64,000 nucleotides of DNA. Source: Lacimicrobium alkaliphilum. GTDB taxonomy: Bacteria > Pseudomonadota > Gammaproteobacteria > Enterobacterales > Alteromonadaceae. Under the pieces are notes generated by a model. The model had not been told where the DNA came from, searched no databases, and saw only the letters and a program-made list of their open reading frames with translations. Location of the stretch: positions 2,170,001 through 2,234,000 of the forward strand of contig NZ_CP013650.1 of NCBI RefSeq assembly GCF_001466725.1. Direction: 5' to 3'. The position numbers and the translations under genes are program-made. This document shows positions 38,190 to 47,795 of the stretch, piece after piece (the first letter of the stretch is position 1; each line of letters opens with the position of its first letter).

Positions 38190-40310
38190 ATGAACATCAA
38201 GACCCGTATTCTGGTGTTTGTGATCCTGTTTGAGGTACTGGCCTACTCTACTCTGCAACTCTTTAACACCCTGATCTATCAGCAAGCACTGGATGAGTTT
38301 AAAACCGGCGAGATTCGGGCCGTCTTCAATACCACCGTCAGAGAAATCAACAGCCTGACTAACCTGATGGAACTGAGTGTTACGGACCTGGCAATCAACG
38401 GTGAATCTCTTTACCAGTTGCGCCATGCCAGTCATCTTAGTGTGTCTGATGTGACCGCCGTGGCCAAATCCATTTTAAACAAAAAGTTCACCCACTTTAC
38501 GCAGGCAATGGGCGGAGGACTATGGTTTGAGCCCTATGCCATAGACAGTCAGCAACGCTACTTTGGCCCTTATGTGTTCAGAGATAAACAGGATAAAGTG
38601 GTCTTTACCTGGGATCTTAATACCCCTGAATACGATTATTTTAATCAGGGCTGGTACAGGCTGGCGGCTGGTAATAACTGGGTAACACAGCAGCAGGACT
38701 TTCGTTCCATTTTCTGGACTGAACCTTACAGAGATGATGCGGGCTCCTATTCTCTGATGATGACTGTCGATGCGGTGATGCTCAGCGAAGACCGACAACC
38801 TATTGGTCTGGCCACTGTTGACTGGTCTTTAGCTCAGGTCACCCGGTTTCTTGACAGCATACGAGTGACCCATAACGCCGTCCCATTTCTGTTCCACCGG
38901 GCTTCGGGATTAATACTAAGTTACCCACCCGATGTCGAGCTGGTGATGAAACCCACAACTCACCTGCCCTGGGCTGAACCACTGTTGCAGAAGAACAATA
39001 ATAATAGCATTCACCAGATATCAAACCTGGTGCATGAAGATGAACTGATTTTCTACCAGACTACCGAACAGGGTTTTGTGTTCGGCTCCATGGTACCAAT
39101 GAGCGATTTTCGCAAAGAAATCGATCAGGTGTCCCGTCTTACTTTACTCACAGGCAGCGGCATAGGGCTGGGCTTTATCCTGCTGATGATTTTTATCCTC
39201 AGAGCCCTTTTCAGCCCCTTTGATCAGGTGCTGAACACCATCAGGCATTCCATCAGCTACGGTAACAACAAGCAGGTTGTCCTGGATCAGGTGCAGTATG
39301 ACAAGAAGAACGAGTTTACTCCTATTATCAAAGCGCTCAACGATGTGTATTTTCAGGTTAAAACCTATGTCGGTGAAATAGAACGTGCCAACGCCAGATT
39401 GATGGCATCGCAACAGGAAGTAAAACAACTCAATGCCGCCCTCGAGAAAAAAGTCGCCCAGCGTACCGCAGAGCTGGAAACTAAGACCAAAGAAGTGACA
39501 GATTCCCTTGAACGACTGAGACGAACGCAACAGCAGCTTGTTGAGAACGAAAAACATGCCTCGTTAGGGCGTCTGGTGGCCGGGGTGGCCCATCAGATCA
39601 ATACACCATTAGGGATCTGCGTTACTGCCGCATCCATGCTGGAGAATATCGCCAGGACAGTGCATGACAAGGCGGTAGAGGGAAAAATGACCAGAGGCGA
39701 GTTTAACCAGGCTTATGACAAAATGATGCAGAGCGCCGAATTACTCAGCGAAAACCTGCTCAGAGCAACCAACCTGATCAACAGCTTTAAGCAGGTTGCG
39801 GTGGATAACGATAAGCAAGAGAATCGCTGGTTTAACCTTTGTGAGTACATCGACAATATCCTGCTGTCCATCCGTTCCCGGATAGAACAAACTGAGCATC
39901 GTATTCAATGTCGGTACCAGCAGGAGGTCAGACTCTTTGCCTCCCCCGGTGCACTGGCACAAATTCTGAGTCAGCTGGTGGACAATGCATTGAGCCATGC
40001 CTTTGATACCTCAACACCCGGAGAGATAACAATCAGCGTTAACAAAACAAATGACAAACTGACAATCGCTGTCGCTGATAATGGTATAGGCATGACCGAG
40101 GAAATCCGTAAGCAGGTGTTCGATCCCTTTTTCTCAACCCGCAATGAGCAGCTAGGTAATGGCCTGGGCCTGCACATTGTCTACAACCTGGTCATTCAGA
40201 AACTGGGGGGTGAAATAACATGCCAGAGTGAACCCGGATCAGGCACAACATTTACAATCACAAAACCACTTGGCCAACAGGACGAAACCAATAACCCAAT
40301 CAATGATTAA
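38190..40310 (+). CDS. Membrane sensor histidine kinase
   Basis: A 706-residue kinase. TM1 is about 9-29, a long periplasmic Cache-like region follows (about 30-315; GGGLWFEPYAIDSQQRYFGPYVF, WTEPYRDDAGSYSLMMTVDAVML), TM2 is about 318-340, then a HAMP-like linker and a coiled coil (about 395-450). The H-box GRLVAGVAHQINTPLG puts the phospho-His near 467. N-box LVDNALSHAFD, G1 DNGIGM, F-box FDPFFSTR and G2 GNGLGLHIVYN are intact. No partner regulator follows in the same direction. Its last 11 bases overlap the convergent LytTR gene inside a palindrome. Confidence 0.94.
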   Translation: MNIKTRILVFVILFEVLAYSTLQLFNTLIYQQALDEFKTGEIRAVFNTTVREINSLTNLMELSVTDLAINGESLYQLRHASHLSVSDVTAVAKSILNKKFTHFTQAMGGGLWFEPYAIDSQQRYFGPYVFRDKQDKVVFTWDLNTPEYDYFNQGWYRLAAGNNWVTQQQDFRSIFWTEPYRDDAGSYSLMMTVDAVMLSEDRQPIGLATVDWSLAQVTRFLDSIRVTHNAVPFLFHRASGLILSYPPDVELVMKPTTHLPWAEPLLQKNNNNSIHQISNLVHEDELIFYQTTEQGFVFGSMVPMSDFRKEIDQVSRLTLLTGSGIGLGFILLMIFILRALFSPFDQVLNTIRHSISYGNNKQVVLDQVQYDKKNEFTPIIKALNDVYFQVKTYVGEIERANARLMASQQEVKQLNAALEKKVAQRTAELETKTKEVTDSLERLRRTQQQLVENEKHASLGRLVAGVAHQINTPLGICVTAASMLENIARTVHDKAVEGKMTRGEFNQAYDKMMQSAELLSENLLRATNLINSFKQVAVDNDKQENRWFNLCEYIDNILLSIRSRIEQTEHRIQCRYQQEVRLFASPGALAQILSQLVDNALSHAFDTSTPGEITISVNKTNDKLTIAVADNGIGMTEEIRKQVFDPFFSTRNEQLGNGLGLHIVYNLVIQKLGGEITCQSEPGSGTTFTITKPLGQQDETNNPIND

Positions 40311-40319
40311 TCATTGATT
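40298..40319. terminator. 22-bp perfect palindrome over two convergent stop codons
   Basis: The 22 bases from 40298 to 40319 are a perfect palindrome (arm AATCAATGAT, centre TA). They contain the stop codons of both the histidine kinase (40308-40310) and the LytTR regulator (40300-40302). A bidirectional end-of-transcript structure is possible, but it is AT-rich and lacks a good T-run. Confidence 0.45.
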
Positions 40320-41118
40320 TGACCCTGTCTCTGTGGCTGCGGCTGACCTTGAGTTCTGTGTCGTTTTCCAGCACCAGGTGGTACTCGCCACTGACGTGGC
40401 TGACCAGTTTACTGACAAACTGAATATTGGCGATGGCCGAGCGGTGAACCCTGACAAAGCGCCTGGGGTCTAATTCCTGCTCAAGCTCTTTCATGGTCCG
40501 GCGCATAATGTGTGTACCACTTTTCGAGTGCACACACATATAATCACCGGCCGCGTCTATCCACTGAATTTCATTCACCGGTACCCGCGTGATCTCATTG
40601 CCATCTTTAATCGCCAATATATCGGGATACTGGCTTATTGGTTCGCCCTCGGAGAGTCGGCGCAAAATTTCCTCACAGTCATCACCGGTGAACTCTGCCA
40701 CCAATCTGGCTAATCTGTCTTTCTGTTCTCCCTGTTGTCTCTGGACCATATTCTGATGGACCTTTTCCAGTGTGCTGGTCAGGCGTTTCTCATCCACAGG
40801 TTTTAACACATAATCCAGCGCATGCACTTCAAAGGCCTTAATGGCATAGGTATCGTAGGCGGTCACAAAGATAATCAGTGGCAGTCTGCTCATGCTCTGC
40901 TCCAACTGATGAATAACCTGAAACCCGTTCAGGCCCGGCATCTGAATATCAAGAAATACCAAATCGGGCTGCAGACGCCTGATGGCTTCCACCGCTTCAT
41001 TGCCATTTTTGCATTCCTGTAGCAACTCGATTTCTTCAAACGCGCCAAGCCGCACAGCGAGCCCTTTTCTGGCAAGGGGTTCGTCATCAACAATGATGGT
41101 TCTGACTTTAGTTTGCAT
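40300..41118 (-). CDS. LytTR-family response regulator
   Basis: A 272-residue transcription factor. The receiver (about 5-120) has D11/D12 (IVDDEPLARKGL), phosphoacceptor D57 (FLDIQMPGLNGF) and the late Lys in LKPVDEKRL. The LytTR DNA-binding domain covers about 168-270 (ILAIKDGNEITRVPVNEIQWIDAAGDY, RRFVRVHRSAIAN). It overlaps its sensor kinase gene by 11 bases, forming a LytS/LytR (AlgZ/AlgR-like) pair. It is convergent with, and overlaps, the unrelated histidine kinase on the plus strand. Confidence 0.95.
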   Translation of the reverse strand: MQTKVRTIIVDDEPLARKGLAVRLGAFEEIELLQECKNGNEAVEAIRRLQPDLVFLDIQMPGLNGFQVIHQLEQSMSRLPLIIFVTAYDTYAIKAFEVHALDYVLKPVDEKRLTSTLEKVHQNMVQRQQGEQKDRLARLVAEFTGDDCEEILRRLSEGEPISQYPDILAIKDGNEITRVPVNEIQWIDAAGDYMCVHSKSGTHIMRRTMKELEQELDPRRFVRVHRSAIANIQFVSKLVSHVSGEYHLVLENDTELKVSRSHRDRVKSMINH

Positions 41119-42187
41119 CCTGAGCTACCTCATAGGGAATTCTGATACTGACTTTAACGCCGCTGGGCTGGTTGTCTGAAATCACAAAAGAAAAATTATC
41201 CTGATACAGCGACTGCAACCGCTGACGGATATTGGGCAAGCCCACTCCGCCGTTCCGGCGCAACTGACCATTGACAATATCCGCTCCGGGGCCGTTATCA
41301 GCCACTTCGATCAACAGATCCTGTCCAAAAGACTTCGCGTGAATGCTGATACAACCGCCGGACTCTGTTCTGGCTATGGCATACTTTATGGCATTCTCAA
41401 TCAGAGGCTGCAGTATCAGACTCGGCACCAGTGCCTTGCGCGACTCGGGGGCGACATCCCAGGTTACCGTGAGCCGGTCTTCAAAGCGCACCTTTTCGAT
41501 CTCAAGATACAGATCTATGGCCTGAACTTCCTGCTCAAAGGGTACCTTCTTAATGGGATCCTTATCCAGTGAATATCGCAAAAAATCACTCAGTCTGGAA
41601 ACCATCGCATTCGCAGTCTGGTTGTCCTTGATCAGCACCAGCGTGGAAATAGCATTCAGGGTGTTAAACAAAAAATGTGGGTTCAGCTGATAACGCAACA
41701 TTTTAAGATGCGCCTGATGCGCCATGGTCGAGGCGGTGAGCGCATTTTGTTTTTCCTGCTGCATCAACTGGTAATACTTGATACCAAAATACAGTCCGCT
41801 CCAGCAGACAATAATAGAAAATGAATTAACACTGTTACTGAAATAATAAATCCATTCATCGGGCCGGTAACCGTGCTTATAGATTTCCCAGTAATTGATG
41901 TTCTTGATCACCGCCCACAGCACCCCCACCAGGTAGGATAAACACAGTGCAAAAAGCACCATTTTCCAGGGTTTGAGATACCACAGACGACGGAAGATAT
42001 AGCGCAGCGGGATAGTGATCAGCCAACCAGCGTAGGCATTGAGCAGAATCACAAACAGCCAGATACTGCGCATATCATGCAAAAAGGAGCCAAGATAATA
42101 GACAAGGGCAAAGCCCGCCCAACCTCCGGTATGTAATAACCAGAACTGACGCTCTTTATCTTCAAATAGCTTTTGCCAATAGATCAA
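41108..42187 (-). CDS. LytS/AlgZ-type sensor histidine kinase
   Basis: A 359-residue membrane kinase of the His_kinase (PF06580) class. Four hydrophobic segments lie at about 18-34, 41-60, 77-97 and 119-137. The phosphoacceptor is H171 in YQLNPHFLFNTLNAIS. The ATPase domain has PLIENAIKYAIA, DNGPG and GVGLPNIRQRLQSLY. No periplasmic sensor domain is present, so the signal is probably read within the membrane. It is upstream of and overlaps the LytTR regulator gene. Confidence 0.95.
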   Translation of the reverse strand: MIYWQKLFEDKERQFWLLHTGGWAGFALVYYLGSFLHDMRSIWLFVILLNAYAGWLITIPLRYIFRRLWYLKPWKMVLFALCLSYLVGVLWAVIKNINYWEIYKHGYRPDEWIYYFSNSVNSFSIIVCWSGLYFGIKYYQLMQQEKQNALTASTMAHQAHLKMLRYQLNPHFLFNTLNAISTLVLIKDNQTANAMVSRLSDFLRYSLDKDPIKKVPFEQEVQAIDLYLEIEKVRFEDRLTVTWDVAPESRKALVPSLILQPLIENAIKYAIARTESGGCISIHAKSFGQDLLIEVADNGPGADIVNGQLRRNGGVGLPNIRQRLQSLYQDNFSFVISDNQPSGVKVSIRIPYEVAQDAN

Positions 42188-42309
42188 TGGGGACTCTCAG
42201 CGGACAACATCACAATAGATTATACGGTATAGGTGCGTGGCTCAGACGCTGCTTATCGTAACCCTGACCTTATCTGCCGCAATTAGGCATAGGTCACAGC
42301 CCTGCCCCG

Positions 42310-42771
42310 CTAATAGGGAATATTCAGACGCTTTAACCAGTGCACCCACCACCAGGCGGGCCCCACCAACAGAAACTGTAAATCTTTAAAAAAAGACGGC
42401 TTCTTTCCCTCAATATGATGACCGACAAACTGCAGGATCCACATGATGACAAAGAGTGCCAGACACAGCTGCCACACCGAAATATCCATTGCATCAAGCA
42501 TATAGATAATCTGAAAGGATATCAGTGACAGCAAGGTCATCGCTGCACCTATAGGGCCGGATAAACGAAAATAGTAATACAGCACCGGCACCATCAATAA
42601 ATGCGCCCAGGTTACGCCGAACTGGCGGAGAAAGTCGGGCACAGGTATGGACCAGATTAAACCTATTGTCACAAAATAGATGGACGGCACAGCGAAACCG
42701 TGAATGATGATATTGGTTTTATTACGATGGCTCTGACCGTATTCATCCAGCAGCCTTTCAATCTGTCTCAT
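42310..42771 (-). CDS. Mpo1-like (DUF962) membrane protein
   Basis: A 153-residue protein with four hydrophobic segments (about 22-42, 55-69, 74-94, 98-117). Conserved His residues H15 and H24 (SHRNKTNIIIHGFAVP) and H118-H119 (VGHHIEGKKPSFFKDLQFLLVGPAWW) mark the Mpo1/DUF962 family. Yeast Mpo1 is an iron-dependent dioxygenase acting in alpha-oxidation of 2-hydroxy fatty acids. That activity is inferred for this bacterial homologue. It lies nine bases from the PilZ gene on the same strand. Confidence 0.88.
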   Translation of the reverse strand: MRQIERLLDEYGQSHRNKTNIIIHGFAVPSIYFVTIGLIWSIPVPDFLRQFGVTWAHLLMVPVLYYYFRLSGPIGAAMTLLSLISFQIIYMLDAMDISVWQLCLALFVIMWILQFVGHHIEGKKPSFFKDLQFLLVGPAWWWVHWLKRLNIPY

Positions 42772-42780
42772 AACTTCACC

Positions 42781-43473
42781 TCAGAACTCAATGGATATTT
42801 CTGCTAATAGCTGATTCAGTTGATCCGGGTCATTATCCCCCTCAACAAACTGAATACCATAAAAATTACTGACATCATCTGTCTTATGGTTGACGACCTT
42901 GCCCTTAATGCTGTGTTCTATCTCAGCACCACCGGCGATTTTGAGCATAAGCTGTTTACCGACCAGCTTCAGGCTACCTGTCTGCTCTTTCTTTACACCC
43001 ACACGACATCCTTTGGACGAAATGTCCAGAATCATGGCCCTGAGAAAAGGTTTACCTGTGTCGATGGTAGCCAGTTGCACAGGGGTACGGGTGGTCGTGC
43101 GCTTTTCCGCTCTGAGCCCCTGATTCTGTATGGCAACGGGAAAGCTGATAAAAACGATATGGGTCGGGCGGGTCGCCACCAGCAACACCCTGGACTTAAA
43201 CGCGATGACCTCGCCGGTTTCATCTTCGAGAATAAAGCGCACAATAATACTGTTGTCTGCGTAAATGGCGTCTTTCAATGACCCCCATTTGGATTCATCA
43301 GGGTAACGCAGGATCAGACAGCGGGTACCATCCATGCCCACAAATTCAGTGCGCACCCGCTTTGCTGCAGTGGGTGATTTTACCTGCACATCCAGCGACA
43401 TACCCGGGCGCAACGAGCGCAGTTTGCGCATGTCTTCTTTTGAAAGGCCTGTTTTCTCTGAGAGTATTGCCAT
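42781..43473 (-). CDS. PilZ-domain (YcgR-like flagellar brake) protein
   Basis: A cytoplasmic c-di-GMP effector of 230 residues from ATG 43471-43473; a GTG six codons upstream is the alternative. The N-terminal YcgR-like domain (about 20-105) starts LRPGMSLDVQVKSP. The PilZ domain (about 118-225) has the c-di-GMP contact EKRTTTRTPVQ (RxxxR) and DISSKGCRVG (D/NxSxxG). Family members slow flagella on c-di-GMP binding or control adhesion. The actual target here is unknown. Confidence 0.9.
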   Translation of the reverse strand: MAILSEKTGLSKEDMRKLRSLRPGMSLDVQVKSPTAAKRVRTEFVGMDGTRCLILRYPDESKWGSLKDAIYADNSIIVRFILEDETGEVIAFKSRVLLVATRPTHIVFISFPVAIQNQGLRAEKRTTTRTPVQLATIDTGKPFLRAMILDISSKGCRVGVKKEQTGSLKLVGKQLMLKIAGGAEIEHSIKGKVVNHKTDDVSNFYGIQFVEGDNDPDQLNQLLAEISIEF

Positions 43474-43619
43474 CTTTATTACTCTGAGCACTGCATTAAA
43501 TTATTATCTTGTTATTATTGTGTTTTTTTACAGCCGATACCAGCAAAGTCGGCTCCTGAAACATACAATCAGCAACACATTTACATTTATTCTGTGATTT
43601 CTAAGCAAAAAGGGAACCA

Positions 43620-45425
43620 ATGACACCCGGCATATTCTATCAAGTCAGCTTCGAGCAGCATCACCGTCACCTGTTTGATGTAAGACTCAGCATACCTTCA
43701 CATGACAGCAGTGAACTGCATATCAGTTTACCGGCCTGGATCCCCGGCTCCTATATGATCCGTGATTTCGCAAAGAACATCGTCGCCATCAGCGCCGTCG
43801 ATGGACAGGAAAAAGCACTGCCTTTACTGAAGAATGACAAACAGAGCTGGACACTGAAGTCTGAAGGAAGAGCCGTTACGATCAGCTATCAGGTGTATGC
43901 TTTCGACTCTTCCGTGCGTACCGCCTATCTTGATGATGAACGTGCCTTTTTTAATGGCACCAGTCTGTTCCTCAGAGTCCGGGAGTTTGAGCATCAGCCA
44001 CACCGGCTAGAGTTAATCGCCCCTGCCGATAAACCCAGATGGCGGGTTGCCACCGGGCTTGAGCGCGCTGAAAAAACACAAAAATATGCTTTTGGTCACT
44101 ACCAGGCCGACAATTATGCCGAGCTCATTGACTGCCCTGCAGAAATCGGTGATTTCATGGTGCAGGAGTTTGATGTGGCCGGTGTCACGCACCATCTGGT
44201 GTTAAGCGGTAAGCATTATGCCGATATGCCGAGGATCTGTGCCGATATCAAAAAAATATGTCAGCATCATATCCAACTGTTCGAGCCGCAATCCGGCAAG
44301 GCCCCCTTTAATGAGTACTGGTTCCTGACCAACATTCTGCCCAATGGCTTTGGTGGACTGGAACATAAAAACTCCACGGCCCTGCTCTGCTCCAACTTTG
44401 ATTTTGCCACGCGCAACAGCTCACAGGATAAAACCGATGCCTATATCGGTTTTCTCAGCCTGGTTTCCCATGAATATTTCCATGCATGGAATGTATGCAG
44501 GATCAAGCCTGAGGTATTCAGCACCCCCGATCTAAGCAAAGAAACCTACACCCGTCAGCTGTGGGCGTACGAAGGGATCACCTCTTACTACGATGACTTC
44601 AGTCTGTTCCGGTGTGGCCTGATCTCCTTTGGCGATTATCTTAAGTTGCTGCAGAAAACCCTGACCCGGGTACATCGTGGCCCCGGCCAGAACAAACAAT
44701 CGGTATCGGATTCAAGTTTTGATGCCTGGACCCGCTTCTACCAGCAAGGCGAAGACGCGATTAATAATATCGTCAGCTATTACACTAAAGGTTCGTTAAT
44801 AGCCCTGTGGCTGGATCTGACCATTCGCCTGCATAGTCAGGGAAATATGAGCCTGAATGATCTAATGGTTCGTCTTTGGCAAACCCATGGCAAAACCGCG
44901 AAGGGTACGACCGATAAAGATTTCTATGATCAGGTAACAGCGTTATGTGACCAACAGACTGCCGACGACCTCAGCCTGTTGTTGCACCAGACCGGGCCTA
45001 TTGAACTTGCTCCGCTGTTAGCCAGAGTTGGCATCAGCCTGAGCTACGGACCGCTAGCCAATAAAGACCTGCTAAGCACCGCTGATAGCCAGCCAGAAAC
45101 CTGTCTGGGCATACTTTATCGCCCTCACCCATTGGGTCTGGAAGTCACAGCAGTACTGGAGGACTCTGTGGCTGAATCTGCAGGCATCTATGCAAAAGAT
45201 ATATTACTGGCGCTGGATTGTCTCAGGCTCGACAGCAGCAACATGGCGTCGCTGGTTCAGAGTCTGGAGCCTGATCAACCTGTTACCTTGCATTTGTTTC
45301 GTAACCAGTTGCTTAAAACCACAGAGATTACACCAACAACGGCACCGGCCCTGGCGGTTACATTAAGCGAAACCGATGAGTTGAAGTCTGCACTGTGGAA
45401 GTCACACTCAGGGAGTAAGAATTAA
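43620..45425 (+). CDS. M61 family peptidase with PDZ domain
   Basis: A 601-residue zinc aminopeptidase of the M61 (glycyl aminopeptidase) family. The N-terminal beta domain covers about 1-165. The zinc motif is HEYFH (about 284-288, in VSHEYFHAWNVCRIKP), and the third ligand Glu is in WAYEGITSYY (about 314-323). A PDZ domain lies at about 470-560 (VTAVLEDSVAESAGIYAKDILLAL). No signal peptide is visible, so a cytoplasmic location is likely. The small gene at 45429 follows after three bases. Confidence 0.94.
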   Translation: MTPGIFYQVSFEQHHRHLFDVRLSIPSHDSSELHISLPAWIPGSYMIRDFAKNIVAISAVDGQEKALPLLKNDKQSWTLKSEGRAVTISYQVYAFDSSVRTAYLDDERAFFNGTSLFLRVREFEHQPHRLELIAPADKPRWRVATGLERAEKTQKYAFGHYQADNYAELIDCPAEIGDFMVQEFDVAGVTHHLVLSGKHYADMPRICADIKKICQHHIQLFEPQSGKAPFNEYWFLTNILPNGFGGLEHKNSTALLCSNFDFATRNSSQDKTDAYIGFLSLVSHEYFHAWNVCRIKPEVFSTPDLSKETYTRQLWAYEGITSYYDDFSLFRCGLISFGDYLKLLQKTLTRVHRGPGQNKQSVSDSSFDAWTRFYQQGEDAINNIVSYYTKGSLIALWLDLTIRLHSQGNMSLNDLMVRLWQTHGKTAKGTTDKDFYDQVTALCDQQTADDLSLLLHQTGPIELAPLLARVGISLSYGPLANKDLLSTADSQPETCLGILYRPHPLGLEVTAVLEDSVAESAGIYAKDILLALDCLRLDSSNMASLVQSLEPDQPVTLHLFRNQLLKTTEITPTTAPALAVTLSETDELKSALWKSHSGSKN

Positions 45426-45428
45426 CCT

Positions 45429-45647
45429 ATGCAAGTTCAGTTAAGCTATACCTTCGGTTCGTCTCAACAGGCTAACCGCTTTGTCAATGCATTGCGTAAC
45501 TGGGCGATTGCCGATGTTGACGCCAGACTGCATCGCACCAGCGACAGTGTAAAAGTCAGTTATCGTTATGCAGACCAGGGCTTTGACCCTACCTGTGCCG
45601 CACTGGATGAACTGGCCGCCGAATATGGCGGCAGCGAAGAAAAATAA
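45429..45647 (+). CDS. Small conserved-looking protein (72 aa), unknown
   Basis: A 72-residue soluble protein (MQVQLSYTFGSSQQANRFVNAL...). It has a predicted beta-alpha-beta pattern, with a strand, the helix SSQQANRFVNALRNW, and a strand pair including VKVSYRYAD, and an acidic tail (EYGGSEEK). It starts three bases after the M61 peptidase stop, so it is probably cotranscribed, and ends just before a strong terminator. Family not recognised. Confidence 0.7.
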   Translation: MQVQLSYTFGSSQQANRFVNALRNWAIADVDARLHRTSDSVKVSYRYADQGFDPTCAALDELAAEYGGSEEK

Positions 45648-45660
45648 TATCAACTGATAT

Positions 45661-45689
45661 AAAAAGCCGGCTATCTGAGCCGGCTTTTT
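45661..45689. terminator. Strong bidirectional terminator
   Basis: A 12-bp perfect stem, AAAAAGCCGGCT (45661-45672) with AGCCGGCTTTTT (45678-45689), and a 5-base loop. T-runs occur on both strands. It serves the M61 operon on the plus strand and the M13 peptidase gene on the minus strand. Confidence 0.92.
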
Positions 45690-45707
45690 GTTAATTTTAT
45701 TTCAGTA

Positions 45708-47795
45708 TTACCAGATCCGTACCCGCTCTTCCGGTGCCAGGTACAGGGCATCACCGGGTTCAACATCAAACGCCTGGTACCAGGCATCATGGTTACGCGG
45801 TGCCAGTGCACGGTAACGCCCCGGTGCATGGGTACCGGCTCTTAGCTGATTAAGCATACTTTGCTCGGTACGCTTTTCGCGCCAAACCTGTGCCCAAGCC
45901 AGGAAGAACCGCTGGTCGCCGGTCAGACCATCGATGACCGGCGCTTCTTCACCATTCAGGCTGAGTTTATAGGCGTGATAAGCCATTGCCAGACCGCCCA
46001 CATCACCGATATTTTCACCCAGACTGTTACGGCCATTTACGAAGTTACCTTCGATGGGCTCATACTGACTGTACTGCTCTGCCAGCTTTTCCGTTTTGGC
46101 TTCAAAAGCGGCTCTGTCTGCATCTGTCCACCAGTTGCTCTGAATCCCCTGAGCATCAGATTTAGAGCCCTGATCATCAAAGCCGTGTCCCATCTCATGC
46201 CCGATGACGGCGCCAATTGCACCGTAATTCACAGCAGGGTCTGCATTGGGGTCAAAAAATGGTGCCTGCAGAATCGCAGCAGGAAAGACAATTTCATTGA
46301 ATGAACTGTTGTAATACGCGTTCACCTGCTGCGGAGGCATACCCCAACGTTCTCTGTCCGTCTTTTCAAGCTCACGCTCTACATCCTGAGCCTGGAAGAA
46401 TTCCCGCAGATTATGCACATTGCCAAGCAGATCCTGGTCAGAAATCTCCAGTCCTTCAAAAGACTGCCACTTATCGGGGTAACCAATCTTGGGGCGGAAC
46501 GCCTGCAGTTTTTCCAGCGCATTCTGTTTAGTTTCCTCACCCATCCAGTCCAGATCGCGGATACGCTCTCCCAGGGCTTTACGCAGGTTCTCGACCAGAT
46601 CTGCCATCTGCTCTTTTGAGCTTTGCGGGAAATACCGATCCACGTAGACCTTACCAATAGCAAAGCCTAATGATTCGACGCCGGACATCTCGCTGATCGC
46701 GCGTTTCCAGCGCGCCTTGGGCTCTTGCTGACCACTTAGTGTCTTGCCGTAGAAGTCAAAGTTGGCCAGATAAATATCTTCCGACAGCAGCGAGGCATTG
46801 CCACTGATACTGTGATAGGTCAGGTAATCTTTCCAGGTCTCAACCGGCGTTTCATTGATGATTTTTATCACGTCTCTGACCGGTTCGGGCTGAGTCACAT
46901 TTAACTCAGGTACCTTAAAACCGCTGGGGGCAAAGTACGCATCCCAGTCAAAACCAGGATAGCCCTCAGCCATTTCAGAGCGGGCGACCTGATTCAGAGT
47001 CAGATCGCGATCCCGGCGTTTTTCCCTTGGCCACTGGGCCTGGGCAATGCGGGTTTCCAGTTCCAGAATACCCTGAGCTTTCTGCTGGGGATTGTCGACC
47101 CCGGCAAACCCGAGCATTTGGGCAATGTGCTCAACGTACTGGCTGCGAATAGTGGCAAAGCGCTCTTCCTCTTCGAGATAGTAGTCTCTGTCCGGAAGCC
47201 CGAGCCCGCCAACACCGATACTGACCTGATATTCATTGGGATCCAGGCGGTTATACCACATACCACCCCAGATGGGTGTATTGGTTCCGCTAAGCCAGGC
47301 ATTACCAAAAATCGCAGGCAGTTGTTCAACGGAATCAATGGCATCAATTTCATCCAGAAGCGGCTCAATGGGGCTGATACCTTTCTTGTTGATGGTTTCC
47401 ACATCCATATAAGCGTTGTAGAAATCGGCAATCAGCTTTTCTTCACCGGAAAGATCCTTGCCGGCAGCAAGATCTTCGATGATGGCTTTGACTTGTTCTT
47501 CGCTGCGATCAGCCAGCGCTGTAAATGCACCATAGCGGGTCTTGTCCGCCGGCATCTCAAAGTTGTCATACCAGCTACCACTGGCATACATGAAAAAGTC
47601 ATCACCTGGCTTGACGGATTCATCGCGGGCCGACAACTCAACACCGAATGTTCCTAATTCAGCGCCTTGCGTTTTTTCGTTTACCTGCCCGGCTGCGGTA
47701 TCAGCCTGAGCTGTTTGCTGTTCTGCAGTATTCTCTTTACAGGCCCCCAGCATCAAAGCTGATGCCACCAGAGTGGCGACTAGGGTTTTTTGCAT
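45708..47795 (-). CDS. M13 family (neprilysin-like) metallopeptidase, lipoprotein
   Basis: A 695-residue zinc endopeptidase from ATG 47793-47795 (GAGGAAA upstream). The signal ends in the lipobox LGAC (lipidated C18; LVASALMLGAC), so it is membrane-anchored in the periplasm. M13 motifs: VNAYYNSSFNEIVFPAAIL (substrate binding), zinc site HEMGH in IGHEMGHGFDDQGS, third ligand in GENIGDVGGLAMAY, and FFLAWAQVWREK near the end. The usual C-terminal CxxW is here ERVRIW. A strong terminator follows. Confidence 0.95.
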   Translation of the reverse strand: MQKTLVATLVASALMLGACKENTAEQQTAQADTAAGQVNEKTQGAELGTFGVELSARDESVKPGDDFFMYASGSWYDNFEMPADKTRYGAFTALADRSEEQVKAIIEDLAAGKDLSGEEKLIADFYNAYMDVETINKKGISPIEPLLDEIDAIDSVEQLPAIFGNAWLSGTNTPIWGGMWYNRLDPNEYQVSIGVGGLGLPDRDYYLEEEERFATIRSQYVEHIAQMLGFAGVDNPQQKAQGILELETRIAQAQWPREKRRDRDLTLNQVARSEMAEGYPGFDWDAYFAPSGFKVPELNVTQPEPVRDVIKIINETPVETWKDYLTYHSISGNASLLSEDIYLANFDFYGKTLSGQQEPKARWKRAISEMSGVESLGFAIGKVYVDRYFPQSSKEQMADLVENLRKALGERIRDLDWMGEETKQNALEKLQAFRPKIGYPDKWQSFEGLEISDQDLLGNVHNLREFFQAQDVERELEKTDRERWGMPPQQVNAYYNSSFNEIVFPAAILQAPFFDPNADPAVNYGAIGAVIGHEMGHGFDDQGSKSDAQGIQSNWWTDADRAAFEAKTEKLAEQYSQYEPIEGNFVNGRNSLGENIGDVGGLAMAYHAYKLSLNGEEAPVIDGLTGDQRFFLAWAQVWREKRTEQSMLNQLRAGTHAPGRYRALAPRNHDAWYQAFDVEPGDALYLAPEERVRIW

